Assembly: GCA_015057625.1 (NCBI GenBank)
Contig: SVDZ01000012.1
Coordinates: forward strand, 1 to 64,000
Direction of reading: 5' to 3'
Source: Lachnospiraceae bacterium
Lineage (GTDB): Bacteria > Bacillota > Clostridia > Lachnospirales > Lachnospiraceae
Length of the DNA stretch: 64,000 bases
The position numbers and the translations under genes were made by a program. Shown piece after piece: positions 17,952 to 26,551 of the stretch. Position 1 is the stretch's first letter, and each line of letters begins with the position of its first letter. Below the pieces are notes generated by a model. It searched no databases. It had not been told where the DNA came from and worked only from the letters and a program-made list of their open reading frames with translations.

Positions 17952-18734
17952 ATGATAAGATTTATTATAAGTGATGTGGATGGTACTCTTATTCAAGATG
18001 AGAGTAATCAGGTGTCAGAAAGAATTCTTGAGCAAATTCCTGAACTTAAGGAGAAAGGTGTTCTTTTTGGCGTTGCAAGTGGAAGAAATTATGATGAATT
18101 AAAAAAACTATTTGGACCTGTTAAAAATGATATTTTGTATATAACAAATAACGGAGCAGTTGCAATTTTTGATGATGAAGTCGTCTACAAGCAGCCTATA
18201 GACAGAAGACTTGCTATTGATATTGTCAAGGATGTTAAAGCTCAGGATGGATGCGATTGCTTTGTTACAGGTGAAAAGGCTTCTTATATTCCTGCCAAAA
18301 ATTTGGTCTTCAAAAATTATATGAAAACCAATATGCAGTATGAAGATGCAATCGAGGTTGATGAACTCTACCAGGTTAGAGAGGAGATTACAAAAATCTC
18401 TGTGCGCCAGAATGGTGGGGTTACACAGGATATGGTTGATTACTTCTTCAAAAAATGGGGAGCAAAGGCTCAGATAGCTATCTCGGGAAGAGAATGGATA
18501 GATTTCACAGCTCCTGGAGTAAACAAGGGATTTGCAGTTGAGACAATCCAGAGATTGTACCAGATTAGTATGGAAGACACTATGACTTTTGGTGACAATT
18601 ACAATGATATAGAGATGTTTGCACGTTCATATTTTAGTTATGCTATGCAGGATGCACATCCTGACATAAGAAATGCTGCAAAACATATTGCCCCTGATGT
18701 AGAGACAATTATCGATGACGTATTAAGAATGTAG
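17952..18734 (+). CDS. Cof-type HAD phosphatase
   Basis: A 260-residue cytoplasmic HAD hydrolase of the Cof/IIB type. Motif I is D-V-D-G-T-L (8-13) with the nucleophile Asp8, motif II is the S-G-R segment near residue 41, motif III is the lysine in N-K-G-F, and motif IV is G-D-N-Y-N-D. The alpha/beta cap lies between motifs II and III. These enzymes dephosphorylate sugar phosphates, flavin or pyridoxal phosphates; the substrate here is unknown. GAGGAG precedes the ATG. It starts 10 bases after the glucosaminidase and nine bases before the lipoprotein gene, so the three probably form one transcript. Confidence 0.88.
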   Translation: MIRFIISDVDGTLIQDESNQVSERILEQIPELKEKGVLFGVASGRNYDELKKLFGPVKNDILYITNNGAVAIFDDEVVYKQPIDRRLAIDIVKDVKAQDGCDCFVTGEKASYIPAKNLVFKNYMKTNMQYEDAIEVDELYQVREEITKISVRQNGGVTQDMVDYFFKKWGAKAQIAISGREWIDFTAPGVNKGFAVETIQRLYQISMEDTMTFGDNYNDIEMFARSYFSYAMQDAHPDIRNAAKHIAPDVETIIDDVLRM

Positions 18735-18743
18735 GATGGACAT

Positions 18744-19778
18744 ATGAAAAAATATATTAACAGAGCCATCGCAACACTATGTTTAATGGGTGTGTGCGTG
18801 AGCTTTACAGGATGTGAAATAAAAACAGATACACCACTTATTGGAAAGGTTGCAGGCTTGTCAAAGGATGAGGCCTTCAGAGTGGGTGAAAATATTTGCT
18901 CGGTAGATGAACTGAAAATAGTTCTTATGAATATGCAAAATGAATATAAAAAAGATTTTGGTGGCAGTGTTGACTGGGAGCAGAAAATGGGAGAAGACAC
19001 TGTGGGAGACTTTATTATGGAGAAGGCGCAGAACAACATTTCTGTTATTTACTCCATGGCAGCTCTCGCAAAGAAGAATGGCATTACGGTTACAGAGAGC
19101 GAGAAGAAAAAAATAGCAAAAGCTGCTTCAGATTATGTGGCAACTCTTAATCAGAATGAAATTGCATACACGAAGACATCGACAGATGTAGTGGAAAAAG
19201 TATACACAAATTATTATCTCGCCGATAAGCTCTATAAAAGAAATACAGATGCTGTAAGCGATTCAATCAGTGATGAGGATGCAAGAGTGATAGCAATAAG
19301 ACGCATCTTTATAGATACTTCTAAGACTGATTCAAAAACAGCCATAGAAGAATTGAATCATGTAAAGAAGCAGGTCGAGAATGGTTATCAGGATTTCCTT
19401 GTTCAGGCAAATAAATTGAGCGACAAGAAGGAAGTAGAACTCAATCTCAAAAAGAATGAGGCAAAGCAACCTTATGAATTGGCGGCATTTGAATTAAATG
19501 ATGATGAGATAGGCTCCGTGGTTGAACAAAATGACGGTGTTTATCTGGTGCAGTGTGTCAGCACTTATGTTGAGGGTGCCACACAGAAAAATAAAGAGCA
19601 GATTATCGTTGATAATAAAATAAAAAACTTTAGTGCAATGTATGATAAGTTTATAAAAGACAACGGAAATGATATCAACAAAAATGCAATTGAAGAGATA
19701 AAACTTTCCAATGACAAAAAAGTTGCAAACACTGAATTGTTTGTTTATTACAATACTCTCTTAGAAGAGGAAGAATAA
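18744..19778 (+). CDS. PrsA/SurA-like peptidyl-prolyl isomerase lipoprotein
   Basis: A 344-residue lipoprotein. The signal peptide ends in the lipobox F-T-G-C with Cys24. The N-terminal half (about 40-170) is helical and SurA_N-like, with I-C-S-V-D-E-L and a long chaperone-type helix. The region 180-275 resembles a parvulin domain (I-R-R-I-F-I, N-G-Y-Q-D-F, F-E-L-N-D-D-E-I-G-S-V-V, G-V-Y-L-V-Q), though it is divergent and the catalytic residues are not all recognisable. Members help exported proteins fold outside the membrane. It closes a tight cluster with the HAD and glucosaminidase genes and ends at a strong bidirectional terminator. Foldase function is inferred. Confidence 0.75.
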   Translation: MKKYINRAIATLCLMGVCVSFTGCEIKTDTPLIGKVAGLSKDEAFRVGENICSVDELKIVLMNMQNEYKKDFGGSVDWEQKMGEDTVGDFIMEKAQNNISVIYSMAALAKKNGITVTESEKKKIAKAASDYVATLNQNEIAYTKTSTDVVEKVYTNYYLADKLYKRNTDAVSDSISDEDARVIAIRRIFIDTSKTDSKTAIEELNHVKKQVENGYQDFLVQANKLSDKKEVELNLKKNEAKQPYELAAFELNDDEIGSVVEQNDGVYLVQCVSTYVEGATQKNKEQIIVDNKIKNFSAMYDKFIKDNGNDINKNAIEEIKLSNDKKVANTELFVYYNTLLEEEE

Positions 19779-19856
19779 TAAAAAAAGGAACTGTGAAAAT
19801 GAAAAGCCCCCTGTCTACTTGACAGGGGGCTTTTCAAAACAGTTCCTTTTTTTATT
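19779..19856. terminator. Nested bidirectional terminator between convergent genes
   Basis: An inner GC-rich stem AAAAGCCCCCTGTC with GACAGGGGGCTTTT sits inside an outer stem AAAAAAGGAACTGT with ACAGTTCCTTTTTT. Both strands end in T runs, which suits the convergent genes ending at 19778 and 19903. Confidence 0.92.
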
Positions 19857-19857
19857 A

Positions 19858-19883
19858 TTCAAGAACGCTGAGGCGTTCTTGAA
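19858..19883. other. Perfect hairpin beside the bidirectional terminator
   Basis: TTCAAGAACGC (19858-19868) pairs perfectly with GCGTTCTTGAA (19873-19883) around a TGAG loop. No T run follows on either strand, so it is not itself a canonical terminator. It may stabilise the 3' end of the minus-strand transcript. Confidence 0.6.
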
Positions 19884-19902
19884 ATTAAAGAAAATTTGAT
19901 TT

Positions 19903-20637
19903 TTATGTAGTTAAACTCTGTTTTATATAATCGTAGATAACCTCGTAGGTTTCATTGGTGTAATGAATTCCATCCTGTGTAGTGAAACCGTTGTCCCAAA
20001 GGTACGAGTTTGTATCGATTATTCCAATCTTTCTATCTAAACCATCGATTAAAGTTGCATTAAACGCATCTAAAGATGCATTTGTGACATCATAACCGTA
20101 TTTTGCTTCCATTTCTTCGTCCACTGGGTTGACTAACATGTAATAAATTGTACAGTCAAGAGAGTTTGCCATCTCTCCCAAAGTCTGAATGTATTTGTCT
20201 GCATTTCCACCCTTGTCATTAACACCAAGTCCAACTATAAGGGCGGTGTTTGGTTTGGAACATGCAACTTGAATATTGTACATCTGTTCAAGAAGATAGT
20301 CATAACCGCGTCCACTTTCGCAAATGAAAGTATCGTTGGTTGCAGCCAGATAATCCATTCCTCTGTAGCGGGAATCCCCTACGAAAACAAAATTGTCATA
20401 TGTTCCGTGCTTTATGGTTCCACGTTTTTTGATGGCAGCCTGATTACGCTTGTTTGCTTTGCTGACCTGATCGTTTTGAAAGTTTTCACCGCTTGAAGTG
20501 GTAAGAGGCTTAACTCCCTTAATGAAATAACTGCTCACGTCTTTGTGCTCTTCTGACTGAATATAAAAAATACCGCCAATTACAAGGGCGAGGGTTATTA
20601 AACATGATACAGTCACAAAAAAAATACGCTTGTTCAT
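19903..20637 (-). CDS. Membrane-anchored SGNH-type hydrolase
   Basis: A 244-residue protein with one N-terminal membrane helix (about 5-26) and an extracytoplasmic SGNH/GDSL-like domain: F-V-G-D-S-R with Ser89, V-G-L-G-V-N-D as the third block, and D-G-I-H-Y-T with Asp222 and His225 as the last block. Such proteins often remove acyl groups from polysaccharide or peptidoglycan. I start it at the ATG at 20637; an upstream ATG at 20679 sits just behind a possible TATAAT and lacks a ribosome site. It diverges from the YfhO-type gene at 20799, and the link between the two is unknown. Confidence 0.75.
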   Translation of the reverse strand: MNKRIFFVTVSCLITLALVIGGIFYIQSEEHKDVSSYFIKGVKPLTTSSGENFQNDQVSKANKRNQAAIKKRGTIKHGTYDNFVFVGDSRYRGMDYLAATNDTFICESGRGYDYLLEQMYNIQVACSKPNTALIVGLGVNDKGGNADKYIQTLGEMANSLDCTIYYMLVNPVDEEMEAKYGYDVTNASLDAFNATLIDGLDRKIGIIDTNSYLWDNGFTTQDGIHYTNETYEVIYDYIKQSLTT

Positions 20638-20798
20638 AATAATACCTATTACCTTTGTTATTAATAATAAAAAATACACTGACCATTATACTCTGTTTCG
20701 CCAAAAGTTGCTAGGTTTTCGTTTACATTTTCTTATATTTTTAGTAAAATTAAATTTAGTGCTGAATACGAAAATAAATATGAAAGCGAGAAAAAAAG

Positions 20799-23483
20799 AT
20801 GAATAAGAAAATTAACATTAGTAAATGGTTCTCTGATAATTTGATATACATTGTATCATTTCTCATTCCTGTCATTGATATGATTTTGGTATATCGTGCT
20901 AAAGGAGTTTACCCATTCGGTGAGGCGATGTATTTAAGATCAGACAATTATCATCAGTATACACCTTACCTTTATATATTGCAGGAAAAATTACAAAATC
21001 ATAGAAGTCTGTTCTATACTTGGGAAATTGGAGGAGGAATGAATTTTATTGCCATTGCGGCATATTATCTTTCAAGTCCCCTTAACCTTTTTTTACTTGT
21101 ATGGCCGGGCAAGATTGTTGATATTGTTGCCATTTTTATCATAATAAAAATGGGACTTGCATCATTTTCAGTAACTTATTATCTAAGCAAGAAATTTGGC
21201 AAGAAAACAATGGTAACAGCACTTTTTGGAATGGCATATGCGTTGTCAGCTTATTTTGTTGCATTCAATTGGAACATTATGTGGCTTGATTGTTTGTATT
21301 TATTTCCATTTGTCGTTTTAGGATTAGAAAAATTAGCATATGAGAAAAAGGGGTTAATGTACGGAATATCTTTGGGATTAGCCATATTCTCAAATTATTA
21401 CATTGGAATAATGATTTGTATTTTCAGTGTAATATATTTCTTTTACTTAATGTTTACAATTGATATTCCTGAGGAGTATTCAGACAGCAGAGCAAAAGAA
21501 AAATATTTGATGCCTATACGAATTCAGTACTTTGTATATTCTTTAGTTGGCGGTGGGTTAGCTATGATGGTTATTTTACCTGAATATTTTAACCTTCAGA
21601 CCACACGCTCGGCGGGTGCAACATTCCCGGAAAAACTTGAAAAATATTATTCAGTTTTATATATGGCATTCAGATCTCTTATGAACATACCTGTAGCGGA
21701 TTTAAAATATCCACACGACCCTAACATTTACTGTTCAGTGGCAATGTTTTTACTTATTCCGTTATTCTTTATGTGTACAGGTATCAAAGTTAAGGAACGT
21801 GTGGGAAAAGCGATACTGTTGGCAATTATGCTTTTCAGTTTTAGTTTTAATATTCCAAACTTTATCTGGCATGGATTCCACTTCCCTAACAGTCTTCCTT
21901 GCAGGGAATCGTTCATATATGTATTTTTGGTAGTGACTATGGGATATGAAGCAGTACTACATATAAAAGAATATACTAGCAGACAGATTGTTGGTGTTTT
22001 TGCCGGAGTTGTGGGATTGCTGCTTATTCTTGAGGAAATGTTCAAAAATGCAGAGTTCTTCGGAAATCTTGAAACAGAAGTACATACTGATATTACCAAG
22101 ATTATTTACTATAGTTTGTTATTTATCGTTATTTATTTGGTAATTATATTTATGTATAGAAATGCTGAAAATATCAGAGGATTTATTATTTATCTCCTTA
22201 TTCTAGCTTCGTTTTTAGAGATGACTTATAATATGCATACTACAGGACTTGTTTCAATGACAAGTAGAAAAGCTTACAATGAAAGTAACGAGGCATTTAA
22301 AAAATTAAATGAAGTGGCAAAGACAGATGCAAAAGAAGATGGGGAGATTTTCTATAGAACTGAAGAGGAAAATCACAGAACAAGAAACGACGGAGCACTC
22401 TTTAGATATAACAGTATTTCCACATTCTCATCTGTATCATCGGCGGCAATTCAGGAGTTCTATGATGCAGTTGGTATGCAGACTTCGTTTAATGCATACT
22501 CATATTACGGACATACACCTGTCACTGCAGCAATGTTTGGAATAAAATATGAATATACAGGAGGAGATGTTTCACTTCCTAAAATATTCCAGTCCGTATC
22601 AAGTGAAAATTATCTTGATGGTTCAGGAAATAACAGAACGCTTACACTCTATAAAAATAACTATTCTTTACCAATGGGATTTATGGTAAACAGCAGTGCA
22701 ATGTCGTTATGGTCTCAGACACTTGGAAATGGAAATCCATTTATTGCGCAGAACAGTTTTGTTAAGACAACAACAGGAACTGACGCCTGCGTATTCCACA
22801 GACTTGTGACAGACGGAGTGGGAACAATAAGTACAGAGTATGCTCTTGATGAGGATGACAATTATACACCAGCTCAGGGACAGCAGACAATGGACATTTA
22901 TTTCTTCGTTCCGACATCATCTGAGAACCTTACAGTTAATATTTCAACACCTGATGGTAACTCATCTACAAAGAACTACAGTTCAACTAACCAGAACTAT
23001 ATTTGTTATGTTGGTGACGTTGCTATGGGTAGTACAGTGACAGTAACAGCCGGAGACGGTTCGACTATCTCAGGAATGCATGCTTACGCATTTGATATGG
23101 AAGCTTTTGAGAAGGCTCATGCAATACTGAATTCGCAGACGCTTCATATTGAAAAAGCTAAAGATGCATATCTTAGCGGAACAGTATCTGCTGAAAATGA
23201 TGGTATGATGTTTATGTCAATTCCATTTGATAAAGGATGGAAAGTATATGTTGACGGAAAGAAAGTAAAGGTTTCGTCAGTAGCTTTAGATTCACTCATG
23301 GGCTTCTATATGCCAAAGGGTGAGCATAAAGTTGAACTTGCTTACACACCTGTAGGTTTCTGGCCGGGATTTGTACTTTCACTTTTAAGTCTTTTTGTGT
23401 TACTTGGATTCATAAATAGAGAAAAGCTTATGAAAAAATACAATAAGATGGTTGGTAATAATAATTCAAAATCTAAAAGATAA
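20799..23483 (+). CDS. YfhO-family multipass membrane protein
   Basis: An 894-residue protein with about a dozen membrane helices over residues 15-480 and a large extracytoplasmic part (about 480-855) before a final helix near 860-880. The N-terminal Y-P-F-G-E segment, the W-E-I-G-G-G-M-N-F block, the R-C-E-like P-C-R-E-S-F region and the end segment F-D-K-G-W-K-V-Y-V-D-G with Y-x-P-x-G-F-W-x-G are typical of YfhO proteins, which act as lipid-dependent GT-C-type enzymes and add sugars to teichoic or lipoteichoic acids in Bacillus and Listeria. Length is in the usual range. It has its own terminator and appears monocistronic. The acceptor polymer here is not known. Confidence 0.88.
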   Translation: MNKKINISKWFSDNLIYIVSFLIPVIDMILVYRAKGVYPFGEAMYLRSDNYHQYTPYLYILQEKLQNHRSLFYTWEIGGGMNFIAIAAYYLSSPLNLFLLVWPGKIVDIVAIFIIIKMGLASFSVTYYLSKKFGKKTMVTALFGMAYALSAYFVAFNWNIMWLDCLYLFPFVVLGLEKLAYEKKGLMYGISLGLAIFSNYYIGIMICIFSVIYFFYLMFTIDIPEEYSDSRAKEKYLMPIRIQYFVYSLVGGGLAMMVILPEYFNLQTTRSAGATFPEKLEKYYSVLYMAFRSLMNIPVADLKYPHDPNIYCSVAMFLLIPLFFMCTGIKVKERVGKAILLAIMLFSFSFNIPNFIWHGFHFPNSLPCRESFIYVFLVVTMGYEAVLHIKEYTSRQIVGVFAGVVGLLLILEEMFKNAEFFGNLETEVHTDITKIIYYSLLFIVIYLVIIFMYRNAENIRGFIIYLLILASFLEMTYNMHTTGLVSMTSRKAYNESNEAFKKLNEVAKTDAKEDGEIFYRTEEENHRTRNDGALFRYNSISTFSSVSSAAIQEFYDAVGMQTSFNAYSYYGHTPVTAAMFGIKYEYTGGDVSLPKIFQSVSSENYLDGSGNNRTLTLYKNNYSLPMGFMVNSSAMSLWSQTLGNGNPFIAQNSFVKTTTGTDACVFHRLVTDGVGTISTEYALDEDDNYTPAQGQQTMDIYFFVPTSSENLTVNISTPDGNSSTKNYSSTNQNYICYVGDVAMGSTVTVTAGDGSTISGMHAYAFDMEAFEKAHAILNSQTLHIEKAKDAYLSGTVSAENDGMMFMSIPFDKGWKVYVDGKKVKVSSVALDSLMGFYMPKGEHKVELAYTPVGFWPGFVLSLLSLFVLLGFINREKLMKKYNKMVGNNNSKSKR

Positions 23484-23487
23484 TAAA

Positions 23488-23520
23488 AAGTGGCTGTCGC
23501 ATTAGCGACAGCCACTTTTG
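23488..23520. terminator. Bidirectional terminator between YfhO gene and argG
   Basis: GTGGCTGTCGC (23490-23500) pairs with GCGACAGCCAC (23505-23515), flanked by A and T runs, so both converging genes can use it. The 11-base stem is identical to that at 31805-31830 after argD. Confidence 0.9.
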
Positions 23521-23537
23521 TTTATTATAGAATTAAT

Positions 23538-24761
23538 TTATTTGTTATCCTTCTCAGCTGCAGCATATTTTATTGCGCGAACCTTAAGTGGAAGACCAAA
23601 TAATGTGATAAATCCTTCAGCATCATGATGATCATATAATTCACCTGTTGTGAATGATGCAAGACTTTCTGAATATAATGAATATGGAGAAGTAGTACCA
23701 GCTTTGATGATGTTACCTTTGTAAAGTTTGAATTTAACTTCACCTGTAACATATTCCTGTGTTGATTCAACAAATGCCTGAACTGCTTCACGGAGTGGTG
23801 TGAACCATTTTCCTTCGTATACGATCTGAGCCATCTTGTTGCCCATATCTTTCTTAACTTCCATTGTAGCACGGTCAAGTACTAACTCTTCAAGCTGTGC
23901 ATGAGCTTCCATGAGAATTGTTCCACCAGGAGTCTCGTAAACACCACGTGACTTCATACCAACTACACGGTTCTCAACGATATCAACGATACCAATACCA
24001 TGCTTTCCACCGAGTTTGTTTAACTTGCGGATGATATCAGAAACTTTCATCTTCTCACCGTTAACTGATGTAGGAACACCTTTTTCAAATGTCATAGTAA
24101 CATATTCGCCTTCATCAGGAGCTTTCTCAGGAGATACACCTAATACTAAAAGGTGATCATAGTCTGGCTCGTTTGCAGGATCTTCAAGCTCAAGACCCTC
24201 ATGGCTGATATGCCAAAGGTTACGGTCACGGCTATAAGACTGATCGGCAGAGAATGGAAGGTCGATACCGTGTGCCTTACAGTATTCAATTTCAGATTCA
24301 CGTGAATCCATTGTCCACTTGTCATCTCTCCAAGCTGCGATAATCTTAAGGTCAGGAGCTAAAGCTTTGATACCAAGCTCGAAACGAATCTGATCATTTC
24401 CTTTACCTGTAGCACCGTGGCAGATTGCTGTAGCGCCTTCTTTTCTTGCAATTTCAACTAATCTTTTTGCAATACCCGGTCTAGCCATTGAAGTTCCGAG
24501 TAAGTATTTATTTTCGTATACTGCACCTGCCTGAACACAAGGAACAATATAGTCATCACAGAATTCATCTGTAATATCTTCAATATATAACTTAGTTGCT
24601 CCTGAGTATTTAGCTCTTTCCTCAAGACCATCTAATTCATCAGCCTGTCCACAGTCGATGCAGCAGCAGATAACTTCATAATCATAATTTTCTTTGAGCC
24701 AAGGAATAATGGCTGTTGTGTCAAGTCCGCCAGAGTAGGCTAAGATAACTTTTTCTTTCAT
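23538..24761 (-). CDS. argG: Argininosuccinate synthase
   Basis: A 407-residue cytoplasmic enzyme joining citrulline and aspartate with ATP in the seventh step of arginine synthesis. The ATP-binding P-loop A-Y-S-G-G-L-D-T-T (8-16) is present, as are [13 protein letters not shown] and the S-R-D-R-N-L-W block. Length is normal. CGGAGGT lies upstream of the ATG. It diverges from argC across a 307-base gap that holds paired promoters with operator-like palindromes, so both directions are probably repressed together by arginine. argH and argF are not in this window. Confidence 0.96.
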   Translation of the reverse strand: MKEKVILAYSGGLDTTAIIPWLKENYDYEVICCCIDCGQADELDGLEERAKYSGATKLYIEDITDEFCDDYIVPCVQAGAVYENKYLLGTSMARPGIAKRLVEIARKEGATAICHGATGKGNDQIRFELGIKALAPDLKIIAAWRDDKWTMDSRESEIEYCKAHGIDLPFSADQSYSRDRNLWHISHEGLELEDPANEPDYDHLLVLGVSPEKAPDEGEYVTMTFEKGVPTSVNGEKMKVSDIIRKLNKLGGKHGIGIVDIVENRVVGMKSRGVYETPGGTILMEAHAQLEELVLDRATMEVKKDMGNKMAQIVYEGKWFTPLREAVQAFVESTQEYVTGEVKFKLYKGNIIKAGTTSPYSLYSESLASFTTGELYDHHDAEGFITLFGLPLKVRAIKYAAAEKDNK

Positions 24762-24839
24762 AAATAATGACCTCCGTATCGTAAAAATAAAAATGAATTT
24801 GTTCTATATAGATAGAAATAATTCAACTAATCATTCATA

Positions 24840-24868
24840 ATGATACACTAGTAATGAATAAAATGCAA
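24840..24868 (-). promoter_or_regulatory. argG promoter with overlapping ARG-box-like site
   Basis: On the minus strand TTGCAT (24863-24868) and TATCAT (24840-24845) are 17 bases apart. The plus-strand sequence AATGAATAAAATGCAA (24853-24868) covers the -35 and resembles an ArgR operator half-site pair (TGAAT...ATTCA type). Confidence 0.6.
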
Positions 24869-24915
24869 GAAATAAATAAAAAAACTTGAAAAACAATGCA
24901 TAAAATAAACAAAAC

Positions 24916-24944
24916 TTGCATAATATGCAAAAAACGTGTATAAT
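24916..24944 (+). promoter_or_regulatory. argC promoter with ARG-box-like palindrome on the -35
   Basis: TTGCAT (24916-24921) and a perfect TATAAT (24939-24944) are separated by 17 bases. The palindrome TTGCATAATATGCAA (24916-24930) covers the -35 and spacer. A further similar half (ATGCATAAAATAAAC, from about 24896) lies just upstream. ArgR binds such sites in other Firmicutes; the assignment here is by resemblance and position. Confidence 0.65.
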
Positions 24945-24956
24945 TTCGATTATAGT

Positions 24957-25034
24957 TGAATTCTAATTGATTTTTGATTAGAATTATAGTTAGGTTTTTA
25001 TGCGAAGAATGGGGAACTAGTACCCTTTTTCTTC
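24957..25034 (+). other. argC leader region with two hairpins
   Basis: AATTCTAAT (24959-24967) can pair with ATTAGAATT (24977-24985). Downstream, GAAGAA (25004-25009) with GGG pairs with CCC and TTCTTC (25029-25034). No T run follows, so this does not look like a classical attenuator; it may affect mRNA stability or translation. I recognise no riboswitch class. Confidence 0.4.
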
Positions 25035-25068
25035 ATATAAAGAGCATTTAAAATTGGAGGACTTCAAA

Positions 25069-26109
25069 ATGATCAAGGTAGGTATTATTGGCTCTACAGG
25101 ATATGCGGGAGCGGAAATTGTAAGACTGATTACACAGCATAAAGAGGCTGAGGTTGTATGGTATGGTTCAAGAAGCTATATTGATAAGAAATATGCTGAC
25201 GTATTTGCCAATATGTTTCAGATAGTTGATGCAAAGTGTCTCGATGATAATATGGATGAACTTGCAGAGGCAGTAGATGTTATTTTCACTGCTACACCTC
25301 AGGGACTTTGCGGTTCATTAGTAAATGAAGAAATACTTAAAAAAGTTAAAATAGTAGATTTGAGTGCAGACTTTAGAATTAAAGATGTAAATGTATATGA
25401 AAAGTGGTATGGAATTGAACATAAGAGCCCACAGTTTATTGAAGAGGCTGTATACGGACTCTGTGAAATTAACAGAGATAAGGTTAAGGGAGCAAGACTT
25501 ATTGCAAATCCGGGTTGTTATACTACATGCAGCATTCTTACTATTTATCCATTAGTTAAAGAAGGACTTATCGATCCTAAGTCTATTATTGTAGATGCTA
25601 AATCAGGAACTTCAGGAGCAGGAAGAGGAGCAAAGGTGCCAAATCTTTTCTGTGAAGTAAATGAAAATATTAAAGCATACGGAGTGACTACACACAGACA
25701 CACTCCTGAAATAGAAGAACAGCTTGGATATGCAGCAGGTGAGGAAGTTGTGATTAACTTTACACCACACCTTGTTCCAATGCAGAGAGGTATTTTAGTG
25801 ACTGCATATGCAAACTTAAAAGAGAAAGTTACATACGAACAGGTTAAAGCCTGCTACGATAAGTACTACAAAGATGAACAGTTTGTTCGAGTTCTTGAAA
25901 AGGATGTATGCCCTGAGACAAGATGGGTTGAAGGAAGTAATTATGTTGATGTTAACTTCAAAATCGATGAGAGAACAGGTCGCATCATTATGATGGGAGC
26001 ACTTGACAATCTTATCAAAGGAGCAGCAGGACAGGCAGTTCAGAACATGAACATTCTCTTCGGACTTGCGGAGAACGAAGGATTAAACCAGATTCCAATG
26101 TTCCCATAA
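25069..26109 (+). CDS. argC: N-acetyl-gamma-glutamyl-phosphate reductase
   Basis: A 346-residue NADPH-dependent enzyme for the third step of arginine synthesis. The N-terminal nucleotide loop is G-S-T-G-Y-A-G-A-E and the catalytic cysteine lies in N-P-G-C-Y-T-T. GGAGG is eight bases before the ATG at 25069; the in-frame TTG at 25054 overlaps that site and is unlikely. It should be first in an argCJBD operon, but a 1.2-kb repeat region separates it from argJ. Its stop codon lies in sequence (CATAAAGTACAC) that resembles the terminal motif of the adjacent hairpin element, while the C-terminal protein sequence looks intact. Confidence 0.95.
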   Translation: MIKVGIIGSTGYAGAEIVRLITQHKEAEVVWYGSRSYIDKKYADVFANMFQIVDAKCLDDNMDELAEAVDVIFTATPQGLCGSLVNEEILKKVKIVDLSADFRIKDVNVYEKWYGIEHKSPQFIEEAVYGLCEINRDKVKGARLIANPGCYTTCSILTIYPLVKEGLIDPKSIIVDAKSGTSGAGRGAKVPNLFCEVNENIKAYGVTTHRHTPEIEEQLGYAAGEEVVINFTPHLVPMQRGILVTAYANLKEKVTYEQVKACYDKYYKDEQFVRVLEKDVCPETRWVEGSNYVDVNFKIDERTGRIIMMGALDNLIKGAAGQAVQNMNILFGLAENEGLNQIPMFP

Positions 26110-26110
26110 A

Positions 26111-26450
26111 GTACACCTTTTGAAACGGGCATACGTTGCTTTCAGAATACTAGGTCACAATTATATAAATGTTTTCTCAAAACAGTTCGACGAAACTTGA
26201 AGGATTATTCCTCAAAAGAAGTATGATTCTCGTCCGTGCAAATTTCCAGAGTTTTCTTGATGAAAACTCTGTCACTTGCACTAAATTTCGAGGACCTGTA
26301 ATCCTCGAAATTTGACAGCGAATCATCCTTCTTTTATCGAAATCCTTCTAAGTTTGTCTCAATCGTTTTTCGAAATCCATTCACATAATTGCTCTTTACG
26401 TATTCCTGAAAGCAACTGTAATTCACGGTTCAAAAGTATAGTTTATGAAA
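26111..26450 (-). repeat. Long-hairpin element H1 (candidate MITE-like or structured element)
   Basis: A roughly 340-base imperfect palindrome. Its outer arms pair over about 95 bases: GTTGCTTTCAG near 26136 with CTGAAAGCAAC near 26406, and AAAAGAAGTATGATTC near 26214 with GAATCATCCTTCTTTT near 26320. The tip has two hairpins: one at 26247-26271 with loop TTGAT, and one at 26283-26313 (AAATTTCGAGGA with TCCTCGAAATTT). It is the reverse complement of H3 at 41294-41643 with only about ten differences by eye. Its outer ends carry versions of AGTATACTTTATGAAA. I see no coding gene inside. A transposable origin is inferred. Confidence 0.85.
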
Positions 26451-26485
26451 TGCGAACACCTTGAAAACTATGCGACATTTCAGAG

Positions 26486-26551
26486 AGTATACATTATGAA
26501 ACACAGAATTGTCATGATAAGATCTGTGCGAAAATGAGATATGCATCATTT
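26486..26551 (+). repeat. Conserved left flank of palindrome array 2
   Basis: It starts with the terminal motif AGTATACATTATGAAAC and continues with a CACAG...CTGTG hairpin and a segment ending in TGCATCATTT. Nearly the same sequence precedes array 3 at 40836-40906, so array and flank move or evolve as one unit. The stretch 26451-26485 between H1 and this flank shows nothing I recognise. Confidence 0.75.

Noticed and set aside
24957..25034. T-box leader upstream of argC
   Set aside because: There is no TGGNNACCGCG-like T-box sequence and no terminator with a T run; ArgR-like operators explain the control better.
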